Positions 38,673 through 47,313 of a DNA stretch of 47,906 nt are shown here, one piece after another. This DNA comes from Flavobacteriaceae bacterium (GTDB lineage Bacteria; Bacteroidota; Bacteroidia; Flavobacteriales; Weeksellaceae), in NCBI GenBank assembly GCA_031277475.1, contig JAITMJ010000059.1, positions 1-47,906 on the forward strand. The letters run 5' to 3'. The stretch's first letter is position 1. Each line of letters opens with the position of its first letter. A program made the translations under genes and the position numbers. Below the pieces are notes generated by a model, which was given only the letters and a program-made list of their open reading frames with translations, was not told the DNA's origin and did no database searches.

Positions 38673-40304
38673 TCACGGCTCTTTCAAATCCCAAGTTTCG
38701 TTGAGACTCCAGAGCGGTCGGGCAGATATTTTTTTGTTGAAATTATAAACGTCTTCCGCAAAAGTTTGGTTCTCGAAATCGGCGGCATCCCAAATTCCGT
38801 TTTCATTGTTGTCCACCAAAATTCGCACGCCGTAAGTTGCCGGTTTCAGGTATTCAAACACCATTTCGGATTGGTTGGTATATGCGGAATACACCGGTTC
38901 TTCTTTTTCGTTCAGCAGTTGAAACCAAAATTTTTTGTCGGGAATATTGATGATTTTTAAATGCAAATTTCCGTAGTTTTCAGATTTATCTGCCTCAAAA
39001 TCAAAACGATAAGATTTTGAAATTCTGTCGTAAAAAGAAATTGCCGTTTCTTTCGGAATGTTGAGCGAATATTTTTTGCCTTCTTTAAAATCCGAATCCA
39101 CGAGAATTTTATACGGATTTGCCTCGGAAATTTTTGCGGTAAAAGGTTGAGCGATGCTGTCTGAAACCAACGTCCATTTTTCCGTATTGATGCTGTCTAA
39201 AATATAATTCGACGTGATTTCAAATTTGCTTTTTGGCGGCAAAAGATTTCCTTTTTCGTTGGAAATTTTCATTTCGTTTTGGGCGTTCATTCTGTAGAAA
39301 ACCGAAACCGTATCTTGCTTGTTTCCAATATCATAACTGAATTTTAGGTTGTCGCTTTTGCCAATTCCCAAACTGTCTTTTTTGGCATCGAACCAAATAA
39401 AAACAGAATCGGATTTCGGGCGGCTCGTGATTTTGTAATCTTTCAAATTTTCATTGATGGAAAGCACGTTGGTTTGGTCGGGATTTCCTTGAAAAAGCAT
39501 CAAAATTCCGCCCGGATTTTCTTTCATTTCCAAATATTTCACCGCTTTTTTGGAAGGATAAAGATTGAGGTTCAAACCCGAAATATTTTCTTGAAATTGA
39601 ATGGAATCTTTCAAAAATCCTACATTTTCCGCACCGGAATCGAACACAGAATTTTCGTTGCTGTCGATAAATGCGATGATTTTATAATTCGCCGGCGAAA
39701 GATAATTCAGTTCGTAGTATCCATCGGCATCGGCTTTAGAAATGTAATACGGTTTTTGGTGAAAATCCATCGAATCTTTTAATTTATACAAACCGACCAC
39801 AAGATTTTTTTCGTTCAAATTTCCGGTGTTTGAAGTCGGAGATTTCGGGGGCGACATTATATTTTTCAGTTCGCCGCTGATGTACAAATCGTCAATTTTT
39901 TCTCCGGTCGAAAACGCAAAATTGAAGTAGGGAAGCGCATTTCCTTCATTGTTGTCCCGAATGGAATTTCCGAAATTGAAATTATATGTGGTGTTCGCTT
40001 GCAAAGAATCTTCCCACTGAATAATCACGGATTTGTTGGCGAGATTTGCGGGGAGCATTTTTTTAATTTTTTTAATCGGCGGCGAAATAATCAGGTTTTT
40101 GCTCGCTTCTTTCAGCATCACATATTCATCAAAATCGAGGCGGAGTTCTTTCAGATTTCTCGGAACGTTCACACGCGGTGTATCAATGTTGGAACCCAGC
40201 ATTGTCGGCGGAATCGTATCTTTTGTTCCACCATTTGGCGAACCGACTCTGGCGCAGGAAATCAGCAAAAAACCGAAAAAAACAGATAGAAAATACGTTT
40301 TCAT
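38673..40304 (-). CDS. Lipoprotein with N-terminal Ig-like (SbsA/Big_5) domain
   Basis: This 543-residue protein starts MKTYFLSVFFGFLLISCARV: a lipoprotein signal with lipobox LISC. GSPNGGTKDTIPPTMLGS leads into a Big_5 Ig-like domain (about residues 30-125, ending TTYNFNFGNSIRDNNEGN). Later IIAFIDSNENSVFDSGAENVGF resembles a prealbumin-like or SdrD-type repeat, echoed near the end by VRILVDNNENGIWDAADF. It is an envelope protein common in Bacteroidetes without a known role. ATG 40304 is chosen because the longer TTG frame lies in the -7 box (TAAATTTG, 40314-40321). It follows the serine hydrolase gene by 23 nt. Confidence 0.85.
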   Translation of the reverse strand: MKTYFLSVFFGFLLISCARVGSPNGGTKDTIPPTMLGSNIDTPRVNVPRNLKELRLDFDEYVMLKEASKNLIISPPIKKIKKMLPANLANKSVIIQWEDSLQANTTYNFNFGNSIRDNNEGNALPYFNFAFSTGEKIDDLYISGELKNIMSPPKSPTSNTGNLNEKNLVVGLYKLKDSMDFHQKPYYISKADADGYYELNYLSPANYKIIAFIDSNENSVFDSGAENVGFLKDSIQFQENISGLNLNLYPSKKAVKYLEMKENPGGILMLFQGNPDQTNVLSINENLKDYKITSRPKSDSVFIWFDAKKDSLGIGKSDNLKFSYDIGNKQDTVSVFYRMNAQNEMKISNEKGNLLPPKSKFEITSNYILDSINTEKWTLVSDSIAQPFTAKISEANPYKILVDSDFKEGKKYSLNIPKETAISFYDRISKSYRFDFEADKSENYGNLHLKIINIPDKKFWFQLLNEKEEPVYSAYTNQSEMVFEYLKPATYGVRILVDNNENGIWDAADFENQTFAEDVYNFNKKISARPLWSLNETWDLKEP

Positions 40305-40327
40305 AATTTCGGACAAATTTACAGAAA

Positions 40328-41596
40328 TTATTCTTCCGAAATATTGGTACTGTCTATTTTCGTGCCGTTTTGCGGTTTCATTTCTTTGCGAAGAAGATCG
40401 ATTTCATAAGGAAAATTTTCAAAAAGCGAAGAGAGCGACAAAGCCGAATAAATCCTCCGCGAATATTTGTTTCCGATGGCAATAATCGTAACTTTTGATT
40501 TTAGCAAATGTGCAAAAACCGCATTGCTGCCATGCCACCAGCCTGTGTGATAAACCAATTTTTCGCCGTCGTCAAAAATTTTCAAACGACATCCCAAACC
40601 GTAGTTATTGATTCCGGGTTTCTCGTTGCTGTAAGGCGTAAAAATCTGTTGCTTCAAATCTTTTCCTAAAAAATTTTCGGCAAAAAGCGCGGTCGAAAAA
40701 TTCAGCATATCTTTCGGAGTGGTGTAAACGTTTTTATCGCCGTAAATCAAATCCAAACGGTCAAAAGGAAAAAGTTTGTTGCCGCGATTGAAAAAAGATT
40801 TTGCCGCTTTCAGCGTGTCTTTTTCTTGAAAAATATAAGTGTTTTTCATATTCAGTGGTTCGAAAATCATTTTTTGCATCGCTTCGGGAAAAGGCATTTT
40901 TGTAATTTTTTCGACGATTAAAGCCAACATCGCAAAATTCGTGTTGCAATACATAAAACCGGTGTCGGGCGATCTTGCCGGTTCGGGTTTATATTTTATC
41001 AATAAGTTTAAAATATCCTGATTGGTCAGAAATTTTTGGGAAAGTTCCGCAGGTTTCGGTTCAATTTTTTCGATGAAATGTTCGTATTTCGGCAGTCCGC
41101 TTCTTTGGTTCAAGAGATGTTTGATTTGAATATTCGGATAAGGAAATTTTGGGAAAAATTTGGTGATCGGATCGCTGAGTTTCAGTTTTTTGGTTTCCGC
41201 TAATTTCAGAATTGCCATTGCCGTAAGCGTTTTAGAGATGGATGCGATGTGAAGCGGCGTGTTTTCGTCAATCGGTTCGCTGCTGTTTTCCTGCGCAAAA
41301 CCGCGATATTTTTCCAGCAAAATGTTGTCGCCTTTCGCCACAATGATACCGCCGCTGAGATTTCCGCTTTCCCAAATGGTTTTATAATAATTCCCCAGAA
41401 AATTTTTAATGGAATCTTCGTTTTTCAAATAGCGGTCTTGCTTGGAGAAAACGGTTTTTAAATCCACATTTCCGAAGTTTGGAATAATGAAATTTATTTC
41501 TTCTTTTTTTGTTTCGGCAATATTGTTTTTATTTTTTTTACATGAAATCAGAAAAAATAGGAAAGCCGACAGAAAAATTCGGGAAAATTTTCTCAT
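40328..41596 (-). CDS. Serine hydrolase, beta-lactamase class C/DD-peptidase family lipoprotein
   Basis: This 422-residue protein starts MRKFSRIFLSAFLFFLISCKK: a lipoprotein signal with lipobox LISC. The penicilloyl-serine hydrolase boxes are visible: SISK in HIASISKTLTAMAILKL (Ser nucleophile), YCN in FMYCNTNFAMLALIV, and HTG in LVYHTGWWHGSNAVF in place of KTG. LLNQRSGLPKYE is also typical. Such proteins act as esterases or peptidases in the periplasm and are not usually true beta-lactamases. ATG 41596 follows from the signal peptide; a TTG further up would add eight unlikely residues. It is the first gene of the three-gene minus-strand run. Confidence 0.9.
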   Translation of the reverse strand: MRKFSRIFLSAFLFFLISCKKNKNNIAETKKEEINFIIPNFGNVDLKTVFSKQDRYLKNEDSIKNFLGNYYKTIWESGNLSGGIIVAKGDNILLEKYRGFAQENSSEPIDENTPLHIASISKTLTAMAILKLAETKKLKLSDPITKFFPKFPYPNIQIKHLLNQRSGLPKYEHFIEKIEPKPAELSQKFLTNQDILNLLIKYKPEPARSPDTGFMYCNTNFAMLALIVEKITKMPFPEAMQKMIFEPLNMKNTYIFQEKDTLKAAKSFFNRGNKLFPFDRLDLIYGDKNVYTTPKDMLNFSTALFAENFLGKDLKQQIFTPYSNEKPGINNYGLGCRLKIFDDGEKLVYHTGWWHGSNAVFAHLLKSKVTIIAIGNKYSRRIYSALSLSSLFENFPYEIDLLRKEMKPQNGTKIDSTNISEE

Positions 41597-41702
41597 ATTA
41601 TTTTCAAAATACGATGGCAATTTAATATTTGAAAAGCGAATTACCTAAATTTTAAGAATATTTTAACAAAGATTTTTGTCGAAAATTATTAGAAATTGCC
41701 GA

Positions 41703-41737
41703 AAAAAAATTCTCTTTAATTTTTAAAGAGAATTTTT
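41703..41737 (-). terminator. Intrinsic terminator of tRNA-Leu
   Basis: AATTCTCTTTAA (41708-41719) and TTAAAGAGAATT (41723-41734) form a perfect 12-bp stem with a 3-nt loop. On the minus strand it is followed by a run of eight T. It lies directly 3' of the tRNA gene. Confidence 0.85.
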
Positions 41738-41738
41738 G

Positions 41739-41820
41739 TACCCGGAGCCGGGATCGAACCGGCACGGATTGCTCCACTGGTGTTTGAGACCAGCGCGTCT
41801 ACCAATTCCGCCATCCGGGC
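41739..41820 (-). tRNA. tRNA-Leu (anticodon CAA)
   Basis: The minus strand reads GCCCGGATGGCGGAATTGG at the 5' end. The acceptor stem GCCCGGA pairs with TCCGGGT near the 3' end. The D-loop has GGTAGACGC. The anticodon stem-loop CTGGT-CTCAAAC-ACCAG gives anticodon CAA (codon UUG). A class II variable arm (GTGGAGCAATCCGT region) and the T-loop GGTTCGATCCC identify a leucine tRNA. The CCA end is not encoded. A perfect -7 box is upstream and a strong terminator downstream. Confidence 0.95.
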
Positions 41821-41836
41821 ATTGTTTTTTGGATTG

Positions 41837-41844
41837 CAAATATA
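41837..41844 (-). promoter_or_regulatory. -7 box of tRNA-Leu
   Basis: Minus-strand TATATTTG, exact TAnnTTTG, 16 nt upstream of the mature tRNA 5' end. Confidence 0.6.
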
Positions 41845-42397
41845 TGTGTTTTTTTTAAAACGAAAAAGAGGTTGTCTCAAAAATCATAATGGTTAAATTA
41901 GAAAATTCCAGATGATAAAATAGTAATTCACAAAGTACTACAAGAAAAATCCTGAAAAGATAACAAGATTCTAATATTGAAAAACCATCGAAGAAGTTAC
42001 AGACAATTTAAAAACTTATTTTATTGTGAACAGGAGATTTCCATTCGGAAAGCCAAACAAAATAAAGTTTTTTATCGAAAAATAGCCATTGTATGAAACG
42101 TGAAAAACTTTTTAAGCATTTCAAACTTACCAAACAATTTTGTATCTTTGTCCAAGTGCAAAAGGGAATTTCTCCCCCTAAATATATATGTTTTTTGATT
42201 TGTTGTACTTGTGTGTTGAACTCTTTTAAGTAAGAAAGTACGTAATTTTCCTATTAAAGTGTTCTTTAGAAACATCTAATAACGGAAGAGTGATATTATC
42301 AATAATTTTTCGGGAAGAATATACTTTGTTTCATAAAGCGGATGTGATAGAATAATATATAAATATAATTTAACTTAAATTTTAACCTTAAATCATT
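41845..42397. other. Non-coding gap between tRNA-Leu and the enoyl-CoA hydratase gene
   Basis: About 550 bp without a convincing gene. At 41868 GAGGTTGTCTCAAAA resembles the end of some insertion sequences, but no partner end or transposase remnant can be shown. A perfect -7 box TATCTTTG (42143-42150) would give the downstream gene a leader of about 240 nt, in which I see no clear fold. Confidence 0.4.
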
Positions 42398-43198
42398 ATG
42401 AATTATAATCAATTTGAAGTGGAAAGTCGCTTCGACGGTAAGTTGAAAATCGCTTATCTCAATCATCCGGAAACGTATAATGCACTTAACAGAATGACGC
42501 TGAAAGAACTCCGCGAATTTATGGAAGAATGCGATGACGATCCGAAAGTGAGATGCATCGCCATCGGCGGGAAAGGGAAGGCATTCTGTTCCGGACAAAA
42601 CCTCAAAAGCGTAACGGAAATGAATTTCGACAGCAATGACAAGGTGATTCGGCGAATTGTGATGGAAGATTACAACCCTCTGGTTTTGTCTATCATAAAG
42701 AATAAAAAACCCGTGATTTCATTGGTAAACGGAGCCGCTGTGGGCTCGGGAGCAATGTTGGCACTGATTTGCGATTTCACTTTAGCGATGGAAAGTGCCT
42801 ATTTTTCTCAGGCTTTCGGAAATATCGGACTGATTCCCGATACCGGCGGAACCTATTTTCTGCCTAAACTTTTGGGTAGACAAATGGCAAATTATCTCAC
42901 GTTTACCGGAAAAAAAATATCTGCAACCGAAGCCAAACAATTAGGTTTGATTGCCGAGGTTTTTGCAGACGATGAATTTGAAGCAAAATCCAATGAAATC
43001 TTGGAATTTATGTCCAACCATGCAACTATGGCGATTGGTCTTACCAAAAGAGCGTTCTTGTATTCTTACAGCAATACGCTTCAAGACCAGTTAGAAATGG
43101 AAGGAACTTTCCAACAAAAAGCCGCCTTCAGCAAAGATTTCCACGAAGGCATAACCGCGTTTATGGAAAAAAGAAAACCGAAGTATAAAGGGAAATAG
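42398..43198 (+). CDS. Enoyl-CoA hydratase/isomerase, PaaG-like
   Basis: This 266-residue crotonase-fold enzyme has the two oxyanion-hole segments GKGKAFCSGQNLKS and NGAAVGSGAMLALICDF, and GLIPDTGGTYFLPKLLGRQMA, which is closest to PaaG-type 1,2-epoxyphenylacetyl-CoA isomerases. Generic enoyl-CoA hydratases usually have Glu in the PExGG position; the Asp in PDTGG favours an isomerase. No other phenylacetate (paa) genes lie in the window, so the role in aromatic catabolism is uncertain and fatty-acid degradation is possible. ATG 42398 is preceded by an A/T-rich stretch. It converges on the PLP enzyme gene with a shared terminator hairpin. Confidence 0.88.
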   Translation: MNYNQFEVESRFDGKLKIAYLNHPETYNALNRMTLKELREFMEECDDDPKVRCIAIGGKGKAFCSGQNLKSVTEMNFDSNDKVIRRIVMEDYNPLVLSIIKNKKPVISLVNGAAVGSGAMLALICDFTLAMESAYFSQAFGNIGLIPDTGGTYFLPKLLGRQMANYLTFTGKKISATEAKQLGLIAEVFADDEFEAKSNEILEFMSNHATMAIGLTKRAFLYSYSNTLQDQLEMEGTFQQKAAFSKDFHEGITAFMEKRKPKYKGK

Positions 43199-43221
43199 AA
43201 AGAAATAAAACATAGGAAAAA

Positions 43222-43238
43222 AAAGTGTTCTCCACTTT
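43222..43238. terminator. Bidirectional terminator
   Basis: AAAGTG-TTCTC-CACTTT, preceded by an A run and followed by TATTTATA. It lies between the convergent enoyl-CoA hydratase and ACC-deaminase-like genes and can serve both strands. Confidence 0.55.
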
Positions 43239-43245
43239 ATTTATA

Positions 43246-44190
43246 TCATGTCTCAAAGTTTATTAAAATCCTGTTTTGCTTTTTCAAAAGTTGATTAGCA
43301 CCCGCAATTCCTTGCAAACCTCCGGTATGAAAAGCGAGAATTTTGCTGTTTTCCGGGAAATAGTTCTCATGGATCAATTTAAAAATTTTTTGCATCATTT
43401 TTCCTGTATAAATCGGATCAAGTGGAATTTTATACTCATCGTAAAACCAATTTATAAAGCGGATATTTTCATCGGCTATTTTTCCGTAACGTTCGGTCGG
43501 TTCTACTAATTCAAAATTTTGCTTTCCCGAAAGTTTAAAAATTCTATTTTCTAAAGTATTGTCTTTCACAGTCTTGAAACCGACAATTTTTTGCGTGGCT
43601 TCACAAAATTTGGAAATTCCTGCCAAAGTTCCTCCGGTTCCCACAGTCGCACAAAGGTAATCGAAATCCATCGTCCTATTTCCGAGCATAAATTTAATGC
43701 CTTCCACAGCAAGATCGTTGGTTCCGCCTTCTTCGATAATTAATGAATCCGGAAATTCTTTTTGAAATTTATTTTTAATAAAATCTTTATTTCTGTATTC
43801 TTCTCTGGAAACGAAATGCAGTTCCATTCCATTGTTCCGGGCGAAAGAAAGCGTAGGATTTTCCGAAAACAAATCTTTCAATTCTTCACCTCGAATGATG
43901 CCGATGGTTTTGATGTTCAGTATTTTTCCCAAAAACGAAACCGCCGAAATATGGTTGGAAAATGCACCGCCAAAAGTGATGAATAAGGAGTTTTTCGGTT
44001 TTGAATCTAAATAATTTTTAACGTTGTAAAACAGTTTCCAATATTTATTTCCCGAAATTTCAGTGTGAATGAGATCTTCCCGTTTGATGAAAAGTTTTAC
44101 TTTTTTCTGTAGCGGAATTTCCACAATCGGGATGTTTATATTGGAATTGAAAATGTGAGACACAAGATTTAAATATTTAAAGATTTTCAA
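43246..44190 (-). CDS. 1-aminocyclopropane-1-carboxylate deaminase/D-cysteine desulfhydrase family PLP enzyme
   Basis: This protein of about 314 residues has fold type II PLP features: LFIKREDLIHTEISGNKYWKL with the PLP lysine in GNKYWK, FGGAFSNHISAVSFLG (SNH phosphate/substrate loop), CATVGTGGTLAG (glycine-rich phosphate cup) and AFHTGGLQG. The family includes ACC deaminase and D-cysteine desulfhydrase; the substrate cannot be assigned. There is no ATG: the frame begins at TTG 44190, with GTG 44163 as an alternative. It starts 6 nt after the stop of the small HExxH membrane protein gene, so the two probably share a transcript and may be translationally coupled. Confidence 0.85.
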   Translation of the reverse strand: MKIFKYLNLVSHIFNSNINIPIVEIPLQKKVKLFIKREDLIHTEISGNKYWKLFYNVKNYLDSKPKNSLFITFGGAFSNHISAVSFLGKILNIKTIGIIRGEELKDLFSENPTLSFARNNGMELHFVSREEYRNKDFIKNKFQKEFPDSLIIEEGGTNDLAVEGIKFMLGNRTMDFDYLCATVGTGGTLAGISKFCEATQKIVGFKTVKDNTLENRIFKLSGKQNFELVEPTERYGKIADENIRFINWFYDEYKIPLDPIYTGKMMQKIFKLIHENYFPENSKILAFHTGGLQGIAGANQLLKKQNRILINFET

Positions 44191-44196
44191 GAATTA

Positions 44197-44529
44197 TCAA
44201 CCGGCTAAATATTTCCAGAAACCCCATAATTTCCTGTTCGTCAGATAGTTAAAGTCAGATTCATTGGAATAAGCTTCTCTTTCAAAAGAAATATTTCTGT
44301 AGGCTAAAAATCGGTTTTTCAGTTTTAAAAATCGGTAACAAAATTCTGCGATATACCAAATATAAAAGAAAATTACCAACAGTTCCAACTGCTGGCGAAT
44401 ATGGATTTTCTCGTGATTTATCAAAACTTGGTTTTCTCTATCTTCAGAGTTTTTCAAAAAAATAAAAGGAAAAAGTGCTATCGCATTAATTTTTGTATTT
44501 TTGAGAAGTTTTTGGCGTGCGATAATCAT
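44197..44529 (-). CDS. Small membrane protein with an HExxH motif
   Basis: This 110-residue protein contains LINHEKIHIRQQLELL, an HExxH zinc-protease motif (about residues 39-43). One or two hydrophobic segments follow (LLVIFFYIWYIAEFCYRF), and NISFEREAYSNESDF supplies a possible third metal ligand Glu. The order HExxH, membrane helix, FEREA recalls M56/M48-like minimal metalloproteases. I recognise similar unnamed flavobacterial proteins but no proven function. The start is ATG 44529. It heads a two-gene unit with the PLP enzyme. Confidence 0.7.
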   Translation of the reverse strand: MIIARQKLLKNTKINAIALFPFIFLKNSEDRENQVLINHEKIHIRQQLELLVIFFYIWYIAEFCYRFLKLKNRFLAYRNISFEREAYSNESDFNYLTNRKLWGFWKYLAG

Positions 44530-44668
44530 TTCACAAAATTATCAAAACTTTTTTTGATGGCGATTTTTAACTTATATTCAATTTTAAAATCATAAAAGTT
44601 GTGGTTTTTTACATTACGAAAAAAAAACGATTTCATAAAGAAAATTTAACCCAAAAAAATAAAACAAC

Positions 44669-45199
44669 ATGAAAAAATATCTTTTATTAACCGCAACTTT
44701 CATAGTTTTAGGCTTGACTTCCTGTAGTCCTTTTCAAGTGAGAAGTGATTATGCGGATACCGCAAATTTCAATGATTACAAAACGTACAAACTGCGAATT
44801 GATGATTTGAAATTGAACGACATCGACAAAGATCGTGTTTTGAATGAAATCTCTAAACAACTGCAAACCAAGGGTTTAACCTCTGGCGAAAATCCGGATT
44901 TGATTGTAAACATCAAAGCCAATCACAAAAAAATTACAGACATCGAAAGCAGCAGACCTTACGGAATGTGGGGTTGGGGCGGACCTTTCGGTTGGGGAAT
45001 CGGAATGAACAGAACTTGGACTTCCAATTACAACGAAGGTGCTTTAATTATTGATTTGGTGGATGCAAAAACTCAAAAATTGGTTTGGCAAGGCATCGGC
45101 AGTGGAATTTCTGTTGATTCTCCGAAATCCAAACAAAAACAAATTCCCGAAATCATTGCCGAAATTATGGCAAATTATCCGCCTCAAAAAGGAAAATAA
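44669..45199 (+). CDS. DUF4136 domain lipoprotein
   Basis: This 176-residue protein has the lipoprotein signal MKKYLLLTATFIVLGLTSC (lipobox LTSC). The body matches DUF4136: VRSDYADTANFNDYKTYKLR, a helix DKDRVLNEISKQLQTKGLT, SGENPDLIVNIKA, a Gly/Trp-rich loop (GMWGWGGPFGWGIGMNRTW) and GALIIDLVDAKTQKLVWQGIGSG. DUF4136 lipoproteins are common in the Bacteroidetes envelope, with no defined function. It is monocistronic and ends 27 nt before a strong hairpin. Confidence 0.9.
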   Translation: MKKYLLLTATFIVLGLTSCSPFQVRSDYADTANFNDYKTYKLRIDDLKLNDIDKDRVLNEISKQLQTKGLTSGENPDLIVNIKANHKKITDIESSRPYGMWGWGGPFGWGIGMNRTWTSNYNEGALIIDLVDAKTQKLVWQGIGSGISVDSPKSKQKQIPEIIAEIMANYPPQKGK

Positions 45200-45225
45200 T
45201 TTTTTTTAAAAAAAAGCAGTCATAA

Positions 45226-45256
45226 AAAAAGCAGTTGAAATATTTCAACTGCTTTC
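45226..45256. terminator. Bidirectional terminator
   Basis: AAAGCAGTTGAAA (45228-45240) and TTTCAACTGCTTT (45243-45255) form a perfect 13-bp stem with a two-base loop. It lies between the convergent DUF4136 and T9SS cargo genes. Confidence 0.75.
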
Positions 45257-45294
45257 CATCAATAAATGATTAGAATAGTGAAAAGAAAAGTTAC

Positions 45295-46590
45295 TTACTC
45301 CTTTATAAGCTTAATATTTTGTTTTTTGCCGTCAGCGGTTAATCGGAGAATATAAGTGCCTTTTGACAATTCGGAAACATTGATTTTATCAGATGTTGCC
45401 GGAGATTTCACTCTTTGTCCTGCCATATTGAAAATTTCAATGTTTTCCAGTTTATTAAATCCGGTAATGTTCAGAACATCTTTTACGGGATTTGGATATA
45501 TGGATAATTTTTTAATATTCGCATTTTGAGTAGCCATCGTGCCGGATAAATCTATCATAAATGTAGTGGGAACTCCGGATTGAATTCCTGCTCCGGCAAT
45601 TTTTGTTCCGTCTCTTGAAATCGCCAAAGGAAGTCCGAATTTAATTCCTTGTGTATCAATTCCTAAACTTTCTACATATTGATTCAGTTCTATTCTTCCG
45701 GTTTCCTGCGTCCAAATAAAACCTTCGCCTCCTACCGGAATTCCGAAGGGACTGCGGTAATAGCCTATCACGGTTTTTCCGTCTGCGGAAACTGCAGTTG
45801 ATCCTCCTCTAAAATTCGATGAGGTATTCGGATGTGTAATCGCTTGATAGCCGGTTGTTTCGTTCCAAACGTAGGCAGACAAATCAGTATCATTATATCC
45901 TACAATGGTTTTGCCGTCGGCGGAAATGCCGCTCGGTTCGTTAATATGATTTCCATCGGTATCCGTCAAATATGCCTGAACGCCGTTCACCCATCGCACG
46001 GCTTCTCTCAAGAAAACATTATCTTGCCAGCCTGCGATTATGGTTCCGTCGTCATTTACCACATTTGCTCTTGAACCATTTCCGGGAAGCGTACTTCCCA
46101 TATCCGTCCATCCGTCTGTAGGAGTCCATTTTATGGCATGAGGAAATGCACCGAACCAACCCAAACCGACAATGATGTTTCCATCCGGATTCATTCCCCA
46201 AGGCGTAGATATCGAGCCATCCAAAACATTTCCGGGTCCTCCCAAATGCGTCCAAGTTGCGGTAGAAACATCGTAAACAGAAACCTCATTAACGTTGGTT
46301 CCGGAATTGGTAACTCCTGCGACAATTTTGCTTCCGTCTTGTGAAATCAGAGATTTTCCTGCTAAATTGACCCCGTTGTTAGCCGTTCCGATTTGGATCA
46401 ATCCGTTTGTGGGATTCCAGTAATAGACTTCATTCCCTCTGTTCATGGAAACCGCGCCGTCGTTTGTAACGCCTCCGGGATAATATAAACCTCCGGATAC
46501 AACAGTATAAACCTGTTGTGCATTCATCATTTGGGAACAGAGTAGCAGTGTTCCCAAAATTTTTAAGTAAAAATTGCAAATACTTTTCAT
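45295..46590 (-). CDS. Type IX secretion cargo with HAF-type extracellular repeats
   Basis: This 431-residue protein (from ATG 46590; ATG 46596 is also possible) has a signal peptide (MKSICNFYLKILGTLLLCSQ). Six or seven repeats of about 45 residues follow, of the pattern GISADGKTIVGYNDTDLSAYVWNETTGYQAI, as in HAF-family extracellular beta-propeller-like repeats. The last 75 residues form a type A T9SS sorting domain: LSIYPNPVKDVLNITG, IEIFNMAGQRV and LSKGTYILRLTADGKKQNIKLIK. The protein should be exported across the outer membrane and attached or released. A -7-like TAACATTG lies at 46615-46622. Confidence 0.9.
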   Translation of the reverse strand: MKSICNFYLKILGTLLLCSQMMNAQQVYTVVSGGLYYPGGVTNDGAVSMNRGNEVYYWNPTNGLIQIGTANNGVNLAGKSLISQDGSKIVAGVTNSGTNVNEVSVYDVSTATWTHLGGPGNVLDGSISTPWGMNPDGNIIVGLGWFGAFPHAIKWTPTDGWTDMGSTLPGNGSRANVVNDDGTIIAGWQDNVFLREAVRWVNGVQAYLTDTDGNHINEPSGISADGKTIVGYNDTDLSAYVWNETTGYQAITHPNTSSNFRGGSTAVSADGKTVIGYYRSPFGIPVGGEGFIWTQETGRIELNQYVESLGIDTQGIKFGLPLAISRDGTKIAGAGIQSGVPTTFMIDLSGTMATQNANIKKLSIYPNPVKDVLNITGFNKLENIEIFNMAGQRVKSPATSDKINVSELSKGTYILRLTADGKKQNIKLIKE

Positions 46591-46622
46591 AAGCATGGAT
46601 TTAAAAATTCTCTGCAATGTTA

Positions 46623-47313
46623 AAAAGACTTAATTTTTTTTTCAAATTTTTGACTTCCAAAATTCGTGAAATTTGAAAGTATTTAAATGTTAATTTAATG
46701 ATTATCAAATGTTTGACGGTTTTAAATAAGTGTTTATATCTCGTAATAATTTTCCTGAATATTCACAGATTTAAAAAAAAGATATGTATTCCTTTGAAAA
46801 AACAGTTACGGATATGGAAAATTGTTTTTAATTCGGTTACGACCTTAGATTTAAGGATATGAAATTTGTAAACATGATATATTAATCCGGCATTAAATAA
46901 GTGATAATAATCAATTTCCCCTCAAAACATACACACAATAAATTTATAATCAATGAGATAAATTGAAAAACATTTAACTGTCTTTGCCGGATTTTGTATT
47001 TTTATGGTATAAAAAATGGTGAATTATGTTAGGAAATGAGCCGTAAAAAAAACAATAAAAAACCATCGGAAAAGCAGCCGAACTGTTTTGCATACGATTG
47101 GAAGATTTAATCAACTCAAACCACAAATTGATATTCAGAATATTTGGTTGGAATCTTCAAAAACGGTATTTTAGCAATAAAAAGTAGATTTTTCGATGCT
47201 AAATCCTAATACCATTAATGAATTTAATCAATAAAATTTGAACTTTGAACATTGTCACACTGAGCCTATCGAAGTGTTTTGAACCTTAAACTTTTAAATT
47301 TTAAATAAAAAAT
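46623..47313. other. Non-coding gap before the CoA-transferase gene
   Basis: About 690 bp with no convincing gene. The last 70 bp carry dispersed repeat text: GAACTTTGAACATTGTCAC, CACTGAGCCTATCGAAGTG and GAACCTTAAACTTTTAAATT. The second matches the block inside the A2M gene at 32823-32848. Confidence 0.4.

Noticed and set aside
41868-41890. GAGGTTGTCTCAAAA as an insertion-sequence end
   Set aside because: No matching inverted end or transposase fragment was found in the 41.8-42.4 kb gap.
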